From Phytophthora colocasiae (lineage: Eukaryota > Oomycota > Peronosporomycetes > Peronosporales > Peronosporaceae): 64,000 nucleotides of DNA. The notes beneath the pieces were generated by a model. The model did no database searches and was not told where the DNA came from. It was given only the letters and a program-made list of their open reading frames with translations. A program made the position numbers and the translations under genes. Positions 22,795 through 33,179 of the stretch are shown one piece after another. How positions within the stretch are numbered: the stretch's first letter is position 1; each line of letters begins with the position of its first letter. The stretch covers positions 2,666,001-2,730,000 of the forward strand of contig JAGKQI010000091.1 of assembly GCA_018806915.1 (NCBI GenBank), read 5' to 3'.

Positions 22795-23610
22795 TCACTG
22801 ACGTGGCTTCTCGTTTCCCTGCTTCCCTTGCTCCTTCTTCCACGCGAAGCAGTTGGCCTTGATATGACCAGGCTTGTTGCAGAAGTGGCAGGTACGAGTC
22901 TCCTTGCTCTTGGAGTTCGACCTCGGTTTGAATCGTCCCTTTCCTCGGAAAGATTTTCCCTTAGACGTTTTCTTGTTGTCTTGGGCTTGTTCATCAGAGG
23001 TCTTATTCTTTTCATGACGAACCTTGCGCTCACTTGCGTCCTCCACAAAGTGGGTTACTTCAAACTTGACAGCTAAGTCCATGGCGTCACTCAGCGTCTC
23101 AGGATTCTCGAGCTTCACGTAGCTCCGCGTGCGAGGCTTGAGACCGTTTGCGTAGAACAGAACTTGGTCAAGCACGCTCATGCCTTCGACTCGAAAGATG
23201 AGGGCTGAGTACTCGCCGTTGTAGGTCTCGATATCCGCTGTCTGCTTCAGACGCTGGAGCTTCTCTCGTAGCACTGACTGGTAGTTCGACGCCTCGAAGT
23301 GTTGGAGCACATGCTCACGGAAAATCCCCCACGTGTGCTCTTCCACTCGCGTCGTCGAAGCCCAGTGCAGGAACCATCCCGAAGCTGGCTTCTCCATCGC
23401 CGACCCGGCGATTCCTGGTACCTGCGGGTTCGCGTCGTCGATCGCGATCCCGTTAATGCGGCAGGCGTTCTCTATCTGGAACAGCCATTCGCGCACGTCT
23501 TCCCCCCTTTTGCCGGTGAACTTTGGCAGGTTGCTGGGCACTCGCGTGCGTTCCGCCATCGCTTGGTTGAGCCGGTCGATCTCGGCTTGAAGTTGTGCGT
23601 TCGTCGGCAT
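22795..23610 (-). CDS. Gag of element D, copy 1
   Basis: 271 residues from ATG at 23,610 (MPTNAQLQAEIDRLNQAMAE). A further upstream in-frame ATG lies in the LTR and is unlikely to be used. It has a retrotransposon Gag core (WLFQIENACRINGIAI, then YSALIFRVEGMSVLDQVLFY), a basic Ser/Lys-rich linker, and one CCHC zinc knuckle CHFCNKPGHIKANC near the C-terminus. The start of pol overlaps the gag 3' end in the -1 frame, as is common for gypsy elements. Confidence 0.85.
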   Translation of the reverse strand: MPTNAQLQAEIDRLNQAMAERTRVPSNLPKFTGKRGEDVREWLFQIENACRINGIAIDDANPQVPGIAGSAMEKPASGWFLHWASTTRVEEHTWGIFREHVLQHFEASNYQSVLREKLQRLKQTADIETYNGEYSALIFRVEGMSVLDQVLFYANGLKPRTRSYVKLENPETLSDAMDLAVKFEVTHFVEDASERKVRHEKNKTSDEQAQDNKKTSKGKSFRGKGRFKPRSNSKSKETRTCHFCNKPGHIKANCFAWKKEQGKQGNEKPRQ

Positions 23611-23653
23611 GGGCTCTTCGTTTTCAGGTTGCTGTGACCAACAAGTGCTACCA

Positions 23654-23849
23654 GTATATCTTGACAGGGAAGCTTTGGGGGAGGGCGCTCTAAAGTAGAA
23701 GTGCCGCCCCCGCAGTTCAGACGGATGGAAGCTTCTAGAAGCTTCCACAGCCGTCCTACATCTGCATATATATTAATTACTATGCTAATACATTCACTAG
23801 TACTAACCGCCCATTGCAATAAAATAATAATATCACCCAATCAGATACA
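23654..23849 (-). repeat. 5' LTR of element D, copy 1
   Basis: 196 bp; matches the LTR at 16,486-16,681 except for two internal substitutions and the terminal bases. Confidence 0.85.
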
Positions 23850-23881
23850 CTCGGCCTGGTAATCAATATTGGCGATTATAA

Positions 23882-24172
23882 TCATGTTGGGTCACATCGC
23901 TCATGGACTTCACGTTCGAGTGTCCCACGGAGATCATCGACACATGCGTGAAGGTGTAGGAGGCAAATTCCTCGGTCATTAAGGTGATACACGTTGAAGT
24001 GGCCTCTCTTTCGATTTGGAAAGTGTGTGTGGGGGGCTATCGTTAGTGACACGGAAATTTCATCTACCAAGTTAAATCGGCTCTTGCCGAATAACGGAAA
24101 ATCTACAGTCCATGTTTTCTGAAGAGGGGGTACCCAATCTGAACCCATCTTGGCCGGCGTCAAAATGGACAC
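23882..24172 (-). other. Unrecognised 96-codon ORF, repeated in copy 2
   Basis: An open frame starting MSILTPAKMGSDWVPPLQ, just outside the 5' LTR of D. The copy at 56,908-57,198 encodes the same protein. Composition is protein-like, but I see no domain. It may be a fragment of a transposon or host gene into which D inserted. Confidence 0.25.
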
Positions 24173-24290
24173 CTGTAGTTACATACACTTCACCACAAAG
24201 CCATGGATGATCTAATCGAGCTTGTTTGAGAGCTGTGTCGGCGTCCTCAGGTCACTAAGTGGCTTAGCTAGGCGACAGCATTCAAATTGC

Positions 24291-25302
24291 CTACCGTCTT
24301 ACCGCGCATCAGCCCTAGGCGCTGTATCGGAGGGAGACCACGAAATGAGAAGAACGCGGGGCTGGCAAAGGAAAAAAAAATATATTAAAGATGCATTCCG
24401 TCCACCTTGAGGGCGAAAAAGCACCCAAGACGAGCGACCGTGATCGTATGTGAAGCGTTTTCAACGCTGTAAGTGAACTCGGAGCTGACACGGCAGTCGT
24501 CGTCGAGAGTCACCACGTGAATGTTCCATCTGTGCATCTGGGATACAGCGCACAGCTCGAGTTCGCCTGCAGCAATTACACCTTTTTGTAGTCCAGGAAT
24601 GTACTTATCATCGAAAAGACCGTCAATATCTTCGAGAGACAGCATGTAATCAGTTAGCTCGGATGCGTACGCTTCAGTAGAAGTGCCAATGACATGGCAG
24701 AAACAGCAAAACAAGCTTGAAGATACGTCTCCTGGAAGGTACGGTTCTGCTGAAGCGATGCAAAGCTTCTCACGATCGTCCATTTCAGAGACAAGATCCT
24801 GGTACCTCTGATTCCACTCATCTACGCTAATTTCGTGAGATATCAGCTCGCGAAGGGGTGTGTGTAGCTTATTCATGGCGAAAACCGATCGTGAAACAAG
24901 TCCACAGAGCTCGAATGCTTTTGCAATCACTTCGTGAGTTTTACTTGCTATCCATTCAAGTACCCACTCTGCAACATGGTAATACTTCGGGACCTTTGTG
25001 TTCCCCGCTGTTGTCTGCAAACGCTCGTCATTCAAAGCTAGAGCGATATAGTCGTCATACTTGCAGCGGTAAAATTCTTTGTTCACGGCTACGTCAAGAG
25101 GCTGGCACAGGCTGGTGAGGTTTGGGGGGGACGAGTAGCACAAAGCTGTTATGTCCTCGAAGGCAGCAGGAGCGGGGCTAATGCTTCGTACATGGGTGTT
25201 CTATCTGAACTGGGCGTAGTACACGCGAGGTCGATCTCCAAATCCTTGCTGTTTATCCCTTCTGTAGTGCGCCTAGGCGGTTGATGCGCGGTAAGACGGT
25301 AG
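24291..25302 (-). mobile_element. TIR DNA transposon with DDE-OTU-like gene, copy 1
   Basis: Inverted arms CTACCGTCTTACCGCGCATCA(GCC)CTAGGCGC at 24,291-24,322 and 25,269-25,302 flank a single minus-strand transposase gene. The arms match over about 30 bp with a small indel; in copy 2 the match is better. Exact element ends and target duplication were not resolved. Confidence 0.6.
24385..25143 (-). CDS. Pogo/Tigger-like transposase C-terminal part with OTU-like tail, copy 1
   Basis: 252 residues beginning in the last part of a DDE domain: NLTSLCQPLDVAVNKEFYR is the hallmark after the catalytic residues of DDE_1 transposases. The tail resembles an OTU cysteine-protease fold: LPGDVSSSLFCCFCHVIG, then FDDKYIPGLQKGVIAAGELE, then NIHVVTLDDD and a final block. 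Canonical OTU has GDGxCLF; here the nucleophile position appears to be Ser, so the domain may be inactive. The N-terminal DNA-binding part and first catalytic Asp are missing, so this is probably a truncated gene. Copy 2 at 57,411-58,169 is nearly identical. Confidence 0.55.
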   Translation of the reverse strand: MCYSSPPNLTSLCQPLDVAVNKEFYRCKYDDYIALALNDERLQTTAGNTKVPKYYHVAEWVLEWIASKTHEVIAKAFELCGLVSRSVFAMNKLHTPLRELISHEISVDEWNQRYQDLVSEMDDREKLCIASAEPYLPGDVSSSLFCCFCHVIGTSTEAYASELTDYMLSLEDIDGLFDDKYIPGLQKGVIAAGELELCAVSQMHRWNIHVVTLDDDCRVSSEFTYSVENASHTITVARLGCFFALKVDGMHL

Positions 25303-25366
25303 CTCGGATTGCATAGGATTTGAAGTCCATGACACCTATCCTTGCGTCATTGCAGTTCGTACAATG

Positions 25367-25545
25367 GAAACCTAACCCGGATTTAAAAAACATGGGCAAT
25401 ACTGTATCACCTTCCCAAAAATAATACTACTGTATTTGAGATCTCCTACTTCAGAGTGATCTCCTAATTCAGACTGCCCTCCAATCGATCACATATCGAG
25501 AATGGAACAGCGCACAAGTCTAGATCTCCTAATTCAGAGTACAAA
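25367..25545. repeat. Repeat block related to 27,243-27,340
   Basis: It begins GGAAACCTAACCCGGATTTA and contains GTATTTGAGATCTCCTACTT. The same modules recur at 27,243-27,340, and the GTATTTGAGATCTC end recurs at the palindrome near 34,071. It is probably a terminal part of a DNA transposon family. Confidence 0.55.
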
Positions 25546-25620
25546 AACATACTGTACTAAGCTGTAACTATCCACCAACAAATTCGCAATGGCGCGCTTC
25601 CGATTAAGATAAAAGCACCT

Positions 25621-25857
25621 ACACAGCAGCAATTAATAGGTTGGACGAAGAATTCGTGGAATGCGTTGTCTAGCACAACGGTTAGAAGCGGATTTGAGAA
25701 AGCCAAAATGATATCCATTGAGCCTACTGAGAACTTAGAGGCTAGAACGGAGCTCTCCGACAGTGAACCTGATTGGAAGCTGCTACGACGGTTGCTGGAA
25801 GTAGTGCCCGTAGTGCGCCATGCTGTCAATACGCGTCACGACATAGAATCATCGTAG
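25621..25857 (+). pseudogene. DDE transposase C-terminal remnant, copy 1
   Basis: The plus strand reads QLIGWTKNSWNALSSTTVRS followed by GFEKAKMISIEPTENLEAR. The pattern W(T/V)xxxWxxLSxxTVxxGFxKA is typical of the end of pogo/Tigger DDE transposases. No upstream catalytic part is in frame. Copy 2 (58,647-58,916) ends differently, so this copy lost a few bases near 25,848. Confidence 0.45.
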
Positions 25858-25945
25858 TTCCCGAAAAAGAACTTATTTTGTTTAAATAATACGTGATAGA
25901 GATGCGTCGGTACGTGTACTGATCTTGTGTATTTTGCAACAATAC

Positions 25946-26186
25946 TGTTGGACCGTCTCATGCGCGGTTCACGGAACGGTTCAACTGAACCGATCTCCTA
26001 TTGACTAAAGAAGAGGAACGCTTATTTGGGTGGTCGACGTGTGAGGACACTCGGCTAAGTTCGAGCGACAACGAGGACACGACAAGGTGGAGCTACTACG
26101 AGGACAGGACGAGTAAAACAGGTTTTGTTAACTTTAATCTACTAACTTCGGCATTTGCCACCAACAAAACAAACTCAATACCAACA
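25946..26186 (+). repeat. 5' LTR of Copia element, copy 1
   Basis: 241 bp starting TGTTGGACC and ending ACCAACA, the classic Copia inverted termini TGTTGG...CCAACA. It is followed by GGTTAACAGC, a candidate primer-binding site. Confidence 0.65.
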
Positions 26187-26233
26187 GGTTAACAGCCGCA
26201 ACACGCTCAACCGTTCCATGAACGCTTTAAGAC

Positions 26234-27223
26234 ATGACGACCAAGCGCGTCGAAGTCCTCCTGGGTAGTTGGAACTATTTCTACTGGGACTTCAACATGA
26301 GGATGACACTCGCCAGGGAGGAACTGCTCGCTCATGTTCAAGTCGTCAAGCCGGAGAACGAGATCACCGAGGCGTGGTTGGTGAACGACGCCAAGGAACT
26401 GGTTATCATCGCGCAGGGCGTAGCGTTGCAACACCAGACCAAGATCCGTTCCGCCGTCCGTGCCATGGACGCTTGGAATACGCTTCGGGAGTACTACAAC
26501 CGTACCACGCTGCACAACCGTGTCGTGATGACACGGCGCCTGCACGAGTTCAAGATGGAGGAAGGAACGGTTATGTCGAAGCGTTTGGACGCTTTCTCCG
26601 AGCTTATGGTGGGTCTCCAGACGTTGGGGGACCGGTGGATGAGGTGCGGCAGCTAGTGGTGCTGCTCAGCAGACTTCCACCTGAGTATGAGCTGATCGCG
26701 TCGATCGTCGAGAACACGAAGGATATCACGCTGATCGAGTTCAAGGAGAAGAAGGAAACCACGGAGAAAGCGTTCCGGGTGAACGGTAACGCAGAACGGT
26801 TTAAGGGAGGCCGAGGGAACGGTCGCAACGGTAACGGTTTTAAGGGCAAGTGTTTCAGGCGTGACCAAGTCGGGCACATGAACAGGGACTGTCCGAGGAA
26901 GAACGGTGGCACGGATGATGAAGTGTTGCCGTGGGCGAGGAACGCCTCGCCGGGTGGCTAATTGACAGTGGTGCGACATCGCACATGAGTGGAGACTTAT
27001 TCGACTTCGAAGAAACGGTCTCGGGTATCGAGGTCACGATTGCAGACGGGAAGAAACTACGTGTTGGGAGGAAAGGAACGGTCAAGCGGACGGGTATGAA
27101 CGGTAAGCGCATCACGATGATGGAGGTGCTTTACATCCGGGACTCGACAGACGGTTGCTGTCGGTGGGGAAGCTTGCGGAGAACGGTTTAACCGTAGAGT
27201 TTCAGCGAGTCAGAGGTAAGGCG
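26234..27223 (+). pseudogene. Copia Gag-protease, copy 1 (frameshifted, truncated)
   Basis: Gag starts at ATG 26,234 (MTTKRVEVLLGSWNYFYW) with a UBN2-type Copia Gag pattern. Frame 1 breaks at about 26,640 and the next frame carries VLLSRLPPEYELIASIVENT, then a zinc-knuckle remnant CFRRDQVGHMNRDC in which the second Cys is Arg. A third frame holds the protease WLIDSGATSHMSGD. A final break near 27,140 ends copy 1; copy 2 stays open there until 60,254. Confidence 0.75.
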
Positions 27224-27242
27224 TAGGTTTGCGGTTCGCACT

Positions 27243-27340
27243 TTGGAAACCTAACCCGGATTTAAAAAACACGGGCAATATAACCTACCAAAATATAATA
27301 CTACCGTATTTGAGATCTCCTACTTCAGAGTGATCTATAG
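27243..27340. repeat. Repeat block, second occurrence
   Basis: GGAAACCTAACCCGGATTTA and GTATTTGAGATCTCCTACTT modules in the same order as at 25,367-25,545. It marks the truncation point of the plus-strand Copia element. Confidence 0.55.
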
Positions 27341-27709
27341 CAGCTTTACACGCTTGTCCGTCGTCTTGTCTTCCTGCTCCTTGTTGTTGTGCAGGTACTA
27401 CAGCGTCTCCTTGGTGCGTCGAGTGTTCTCGTTCTCCAGCAAAGAGGTAAGAAAAGAAGAGACTTGTTGTGCAGAAGGTAAATTCCAAAGTAACATTGAT
27501 TGTTATTAGGAGGAAAGCCTCGGGCACAAAACCTCCTTTAGGCTGGACCCATCAATCAAGATGGTCACTGGCCTTCCTGTCACTCAACCGTGACGGAACA
27601 TGACACAGGCGACAGTTCTCCTCCGGGAAGTCTCCAGAACCCGTCGGCTCAAACTCCCCCGGAACTAAGCCTCCATATCACTGCCACATCAGCCCTTGGC
27701 CGAATCACA

Positions 27710-29639
27710 TTAGACAGCGCTTCCGCTGGCTTCGGCTTTCGTCCGATCTGCCAACGTTTTGCGCTGCTCAACCACAGCTTCATTATCCTGGCTCTTGGCC
27801 ACGCACTCCTTGACCACAGTGTCAACTTCCTGGCTCTTGCCTATGTACTGCTTGACCGCAGCTTCATTCTTCTGGCTCTTGGCCACGCACTGCTTAACCA
27901 CAGTATCAACTTCCTGGCTCTTAGCCATGTACTGCTTGCCCGCAGCTTCATCCTCCTGACTCTTGGCCAGATGCACTTTTTGACGCTTTACCACGCCTTG
28001 ACCATCGTGCAGACGCTCCACCACGCCTTCCTCTGTGTGCTGACGCTCCTTGGCGCCCTCAACATCCTTCACCCCGAGTCCAACTCGCAACCTTTCGAAT
28101 CGCTGTAAGCCCAGTGCCTTGGTGAACATGTCAGCGACGTTATCCTCCGTCGAGACGTATTCGATGTCCGCCTTATTCTTCATCATCAGCTCCGCAATCT
28201 TTCGACTCTTCTTAGCGTAGCGCTTGACGCCGTCAAAATTGCCGGCGTCGGAACATACTTTAATTACCGCTTGATTGTCCATCAGTAGCTTCCCAACCTC
28301 TGGATTGAACTTCAGCTCCTTGAGCAGCTTCCTCGCCCAAAGTAAGTCCTCCACACATGTACGTGCAGCCACCAGCTCTGACTTGCAGGTATCATCCGTC
28401 ACAGATGCCTGCATCTTGTTTTTGAATCCAAAGCTGTGTCAATCGAACGTGATGAATCCGGGCAGTTCGCATGGTCCGCATCGCAATATGCGCTCACTTG
28501 TAAACCCTCGTTCAAGTCCGAGTTATTCACCACGTAAACCAGCCCATACGTCCGTGTACCCTTCAGGTACCTCAGCACTCTCTTGGCAGCCGCAAAGTTC
28601 TCCTTCGTGTAGCTTCCTGTATGCGACTCAGGCTCCGCACCGCATTTGAAATGTCCGGGCGGGTACACATCACGAGATACTGCAGAGCACCAACCAACTC
28701 CTGGTACTCCAAGTTCTTGTCATTGATCTTGCGCTCATCCCGCTCAATCGGCAGAACTTTTTCGTTGTGCTGCTGTGGCGACCTCACCTTCTTCGCATCC
28801 GTCATCTGGAACTTGTGCAGGATCTTGTCAATGTACGCAGTCTGCAAAATGCACAGCCTCTCTCCAGGCACGTAATCCACCTCCATACCCTGTAAGTAGT
28901 GCACTCGTCCCATGTCCTTAAACGCAAACTCTTCAGCCAAGTCCTTCTTCATCTTGTCGATGTCACAGTGAGTCCCAATGATTAACACGTCATCCACATA
29001 CACGGTCACCATCAAAAGCCGTTTGTCAATCCACCTGTAGTACAGGCCCATGTTGAACGCACTTCGCTTTATGCCAAGCTTCTCCAGGCGCTTGTGCAGA
29101 GTCAGATACCATAGTCTAGCAGCTTGTTTTAGTCCGTACAGACCCTTTAGCAGGAAACACACCCTGCCAGTTCCGTCGTCGAACTCCGTAGGCTCCACGT
29201 AAATCTTTGCACCATCCATATTGCTGTTCAGGAATGCTGTCTCAAAGTCACCTTGATCGACCTCCAGACCAAGCAACAGAGCCAGCAAAAGCACAATCAA
29301 CATTGTCATCCAGCGTACTACAGGTGAGTAAGTCTTCCAGTATTCATGTCCAAATCGTTGCTCATATCCATGTACGACCAGTCTCGCCTTGTATCGCTGC
29401 ACTCTGCCATGCTCGTCACGTTTCACCTTCAGGGCCCACTTTGTAGTCATGAACTTGATCCACAGTCCATCGTCATCCTTAGGGCGATTCACCAGCTTCC
29501 AGGTTCCGTTCTTGATCAAAGACGCGTACTCCTTCTTCAGCGCATATTCCCAGTCCTTCCACTGCGGCGAATCCATTGCCTCTTCGACGTTGGTCGGGTC
29601 TTCTAATTCAGCACCCATCAGCAACTGGTAGTTACTAAG
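27710..29639 (-). pseudogene. Copia RT-RNase H, copy 1 (minus strand, truncated at both ends)
   Basis: RT begins near 29,624 (WKDWEYALKKEYASLIKNGT) with the Copia marks KARLVVHGYEQRFG, LKGLYGLKQAARLW and catalytic YVDD in VTVYVDDVLII. After a frameshift near 28,610 come RNase H blocks (LRYLKGTRTYGL, AYCDADHANCPDSSRS, LLMDNQAVIKVC) and the conserved end VSTEDNVADMFTKAL. The last 120 codons are an unusual repeat tail (27,762-27,972). Integrase and protease are missing: the LTR of element C begins at 29,640, where the gene is cut. Confidence 0.8.
27762..27972 (-). repeat. Five 42-bp repeats in Copia tail, copy 1
   Basis: Five 14-residue units of the type AKSQEVDTVVKQCV / AKSQKNEAAVKQYI follow the RNase H domain, in frame. 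Confidence 0.8.
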
Positions 29640-30090
29640 TGTAATGGGTCTACTTAGACCTATTCGATGGCGTACACGTGCGCTTACGTGTATGAGGAAG
29701 CGTGCAATTAGAATAGACTTAATTTAAGTATACTTATTTAAATAAGTATAATTAGGTCAAATATAAACTGCAAAATGCCGTAAAATGAGAACTGTTATTG
29801 AATTTGGCATAAGCCAATTATGGACCTCCTAAAACTGTTTGTTATCTATTTCGAAAGGGTCTGTCAACGTGTGGTTGGCAGAAACTCTGCTCAGTGATTG
29901 GTAGAAATCCGTTACTTTCTACCAATAACATGCATAAATGCACACGAACCACCCAATAATGTGATTCGCCCATGTAGCCATTGGTGTCTACAGCACACCA
30001 AGGTCTGAGGCCCGTTTCCAACCTCTAACAGGTATCCTAACGGTTAGAGTTACAAGTGGTACCACCACTTGTACGTGTAACCCCGTTACA
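29640..30090 (-). repeat. 3' LTR of gypsy element C, copy 1
   Basis: 451 bp, TGTAATGGG...CCCCGTTACA, with inverted terminal similarity. The end GTGTAACCCCGTTACA is shared with the LTR of element B, and the next bases (CCATTCCCCC) form a polypurine tract on the minus strand, as expected next to a 3' LTR. Its partner LTR is not in the window. Confidence 0.65.
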
Positions 30091-30189
30091 CCATTCCCCC
30101 GATAAGATTCGACATATCGGTCCCGATACGTCAATCAACAGAACTTGACAAGACCGTCAAGTTCCCGAGAGAAATCCGAGTTCACTTCG

Positions 30190-31516
30190 CAATAGACTCG
30201 CCAACGCCCACGTTTCCGTCCGCTTCTGCGGACGCGCAAGCCTCCCCTGCTGCCTCTGCAGCAGGAACAACAACCTCAGCAGTGCCCACTAGCACTGCTG
30301 CTTCCAGCGGTTCGACAGAGAAGCTCTCTGTCACCGAATACCATGCTCTCCACAAGGAGAAGCATGAGAAGAAGAAGAAATCTTCTTCTCTAGCAGAGAT
30401 TCAGAATCCTGCTGTCCCTCTCAAAGAACTCTTTGGAGAGGAGTAAGAAGACATCGTCGATTACGACGACGAAGATGTCGAGGAGGGAGAGCTTGAAGAC
30501 AAGGCTCCCGCTCCCGTGTCTTCGTCCGAAGACACGCCAGACCACCCGTGGGGTCTCGACGACCTCGTGATGAGGCCTCGGGCGCTTCAAGCTCGAAGCA
30601 TCCGCGCAGTGATGACGAAGCGTCCCACAATGTCGAGGGCACTCACTGCCCCGCGCACTGATCCGCCAGTGCGCGCACCATGGATGCCTACTGAGGCTGA
30701 GATCCATGACCGGTTCGGTGCTAGTTCACCACCGAACCCGATACTGTTGTACGCATGAAACAGTATCAACGACGATGACGTCGCCGCTGAGGTTGTATTT
30801 TAGTCTGAGACTCAAAGACGCGACTACTATATCGGGTTCTTCCATGAGCTCCGATACTATGCAGCGAAGAAGACTTCGCGCAAGAGCAAAGTGCCAGAGT
30901 GGCAGGCACTTTCTCAGTCGTGGAATGCCTTGTTGAGAACTTCAACAAAGACCCGAAGGCGTATCACGAGCGCGTTGCTGCGGCTCGCGATCGCTACTAC
31001 ACTTACACTACACGTGGTAAGTGTGAACGCCTCCATGATCAGTCCATGGAAGCGGGGATCCCATGTGCCGTTCCCTTCGGCACACCCTGCCCGTGTTGCC
31101 AACCCTTGGCAACACGTCTCTCAGAAAGTGATCTCCTGGGGTACACGGTTGTCCGTGTACCCGATCACATCAAGGAGCTCCGTGGTCGTAGTGTGCCACG
31201 CAAAGCTCTGAGTGCTGTGGTTGACCGCAGCACTCCTCGTGCAGGGCTTACCCCTGCAAGTTATGGTGGGCTTCGTACGCCCTCACCATTTCCAGAACGT
31301 CCTCCATCAGGACGTTCCGCGGCTCCCATGTATCTCACTGGGGAGGAAATCCTCTCCAACGAATACGAAAACGAACTCCTTGAGAGTTCGTTCTCTTATG
31401 AGCCACGATCAGCTCCACAATCCAGCGGATCGCTCCACGCGCATCGCGCAACGGCGGCGGAGGGGGAGGAAACACTCCCTCCGCATGGTCAACGCTATGT
31501 GTCGCGAAGTCGGTGA
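30190..31516 (+). pseudogene. Antisense ORF of gypsy element C, copy 1, decayed
   Basis: Opposite in strand to the integrase remnant of C (33,180-33,608) and directly inside the 3' LTR. Readable pieces: a Ser/Ala-rich start, LSVTEYHALHKEKHEKKKK, then LAEIQNPAVPLKELFGEE followed by an in-frame TAA at 30,444, a stretch WGLDDLVMRPRALQARSIR, and later FNKDPKAYHERVAAARDRYY and a Pro/Ser-rich region to 31,516. In copy 2 the TAA is a Tyr codon, so the ancestor was longer. I recognise no domain. Confidence 0.5.
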
Positions 31517-31544
31517 AACTTTGGTCGCGGAGCAGGGGGTGTAT

Positions 31545-33165
31545 AGTGAACCCTAGTTATACGACTACTGAAAAGGGGTTTTCAGAGCCGTACAACGGTA
31601 GGTTGGCGTGTGGTACCTTGCGGTATCCTCGTGGGTTCGTTGTCTTCGGAAATATGACCCTCGCAGGAGTCTGAGAATGTATTGTGAAGAGAAGTTGGAG
31701 TTCCCTCGGAGTCTGGTGTCGGTATTCAGGAAATCCTTCCAGGAGCGTTCGGGAGTCGGAATCTCTGGAAACCAAGTTGGTTTCCAGGAAGTCGGCGGTC
31801 GAAAAGAGATTAATATACCAGAGAAAGTCTGAAATCGGTGTCTGAATATCACAAATCCAGAACCGAGATACCTGACTTTCAGAGATAAACAACCAATATA
31901 CAGAGTTCGAAAATATACAAATATATACAGCCGTTCTTATTCTTTCTAGGCCCTTGAACGGTGGGCTAACACTCCAGGTCAACTAGGGACTTACTACCAG
32001 ACACCTGGTCTGTCTGGTATCCCTTTACGTTCGCGCACCACCCTCTAGTATAGAGGGAAAATATAAACCAATACAATCGGCTATATATAACAGTCTACCT
32101 TGCACTCTGAAAACGACTGTCTAGTTTCCAGAGCCTGTCCAAACGAGCAATATGAAATGGGCTACCGCTAGAGACAAAACAAACGACCCAACTAGGATAT
32201 GGAATAGGCGGGTCCTCTCAGGTCTCTACGTTACCTGATCTCCGCCTAAGGGGATTGGATAGGCGAGAGATCACACGGCACCAAACCTTGACGTGGCCTT
32301 GCAGGCAGAAATACAACGACTTCTGGGCTACACGGCAAATTGAACTCTGTTTATCGTTTATTTTCCTCATAACTATCATATATATATGGTAACTCTCTCC
32401 TTCTTGTCGTCTTTTGCGTCCTTTGAGCAGTCAGTCTTCATATCTCAGGTACACTTGGTTCTCGTATGCATCAGGTATCTTGACTTGGTTTCAGTATGCA
32501 ATTTGTGCAGCCGATCTCGATGGGTTGACCGGTAGAGACGTCATTACGGGGGATGTGCAGGTCAGTAATCACTTGAATGCGTGACTTGAACTTGGGTTCA
32601 CTTGGTTTCAGTATGGTCTTGGATCTTCGGTGGTTTCAGAGTATGGTATCCTGGTTTTCAGAGTCTGATATCACTTGATTTTCAGAGTCTTGGTCACTCA
32701 GAGTTTGAGATACCAGAGTCTTGAGTAGGAAACCAGAGTACGGAGCACTAATGCTTCAACGTACATGAAGATCTTGAGGGTTGCGCGGGTGCGCGGCGTC
32801 CGGCGCGCGATACTTGGTCTCTGCGGGTATATATTGTGAATCCTTGAACCATCCATCGTCGCGCTGGACGGTAACGGGATGAGGTCTCTCAGAGATACGT
32901 TCTGCTGAGAGACTTTCCGCCAGAACTTAGGCACTCATCGTCGGGGAAAGTCCGGTGACCAGACAGAGTGTAGTTGACCTTCAGAGTTGTGCACACTCTG
33001 AAGTACACTTCTGGTCCTTTGGGCCCCTTTACAGTCAGGCGAAGGTTTATCCACAATCTTCCACAGATATCACACGGATCCAGCCACGTCCCACATACTT
33101 CCTCTCCAAAACCAAATGTAACCAGGTACACCACTGGGTAACAGCAGCATGACGCCAGAAAATCT
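31545..33165. other. Non-coding insert within element C, possible solo LTR
   Basis: 1.6 kb with no credible ORF separates the antisense ORF from the integrase remnant of C. It has TATATATA-type stretches (32,083-32,088, 32,379-32,386) and, at 32,440-32,740, many degenerate copies of TTGGTTTCAGAGTATGG. A long LTR of another retrotransposon is plausible. I could not find a target duplication. Confidence 0.35.
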
Positions 33166-33179
33166 GAAGTTACATCATG

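Larger units (their letters stand above)
16486..23849 (-). mobile_element. Ty3/gypsy chromovirus D, copy 1
   Basis: A 7,364-bp element in minus orientation with 196-bp LTRs. The outermost bases are TGTATA...GATACA, and TCGG flanks both sides (16,482-16,485 and 23,851-23,854; a 5-bp duplication with one mismatch is likely). A putative primer-binding site, TGGTAGCACTTGT, abuts the 5' LTR at 23,653-23,641. Order in sense direction: gag, protease-RT-RNaseH-integrase-chromodomain, then a plus-strand gene before the 3' LTR. The two LTRs differ at two internal positions, and both differences are shared with copy 2, so insertion predates the segmental duplication. Confidence 0.9.
25946..27236 (+). 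mobile_element. Truncated Copia element (plus strand), copy 1
   Basis: 5' LTR 25,946-26,186, then gag and protease, then an abrupt end near 27,236 where the repeat block at 27,243 begins. RT, RNase H, integrase and the 3' LTR are absent. Confidence 0.7.
11677..30978. repeat. Segmental duplication, copy 1
   Basis: From TGTGAAATCGCTAGC at 11,677 onwards the sequence is repeated in the same order and orientation at 36,392-64,000, with near identity outside a few insertions. It holds the 3' end of the coiled-coil gene, a small two-exon gene, an RxLR effector, chromovirus D, a DNA transposon, two Copia remnants and the start of gypsy element C. The right limit is unknown because copy 2 runs off the window. 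Copy 1 alone has the 434-bp MITE at 14,329-14,762. Confidence 0.9.

Noticed and set aside
26207..26979. Minus-strand frames opposite the Copia gag
   Set aside because: They are antisense shadows of a recognisable Gag-protease; no domain was seen.
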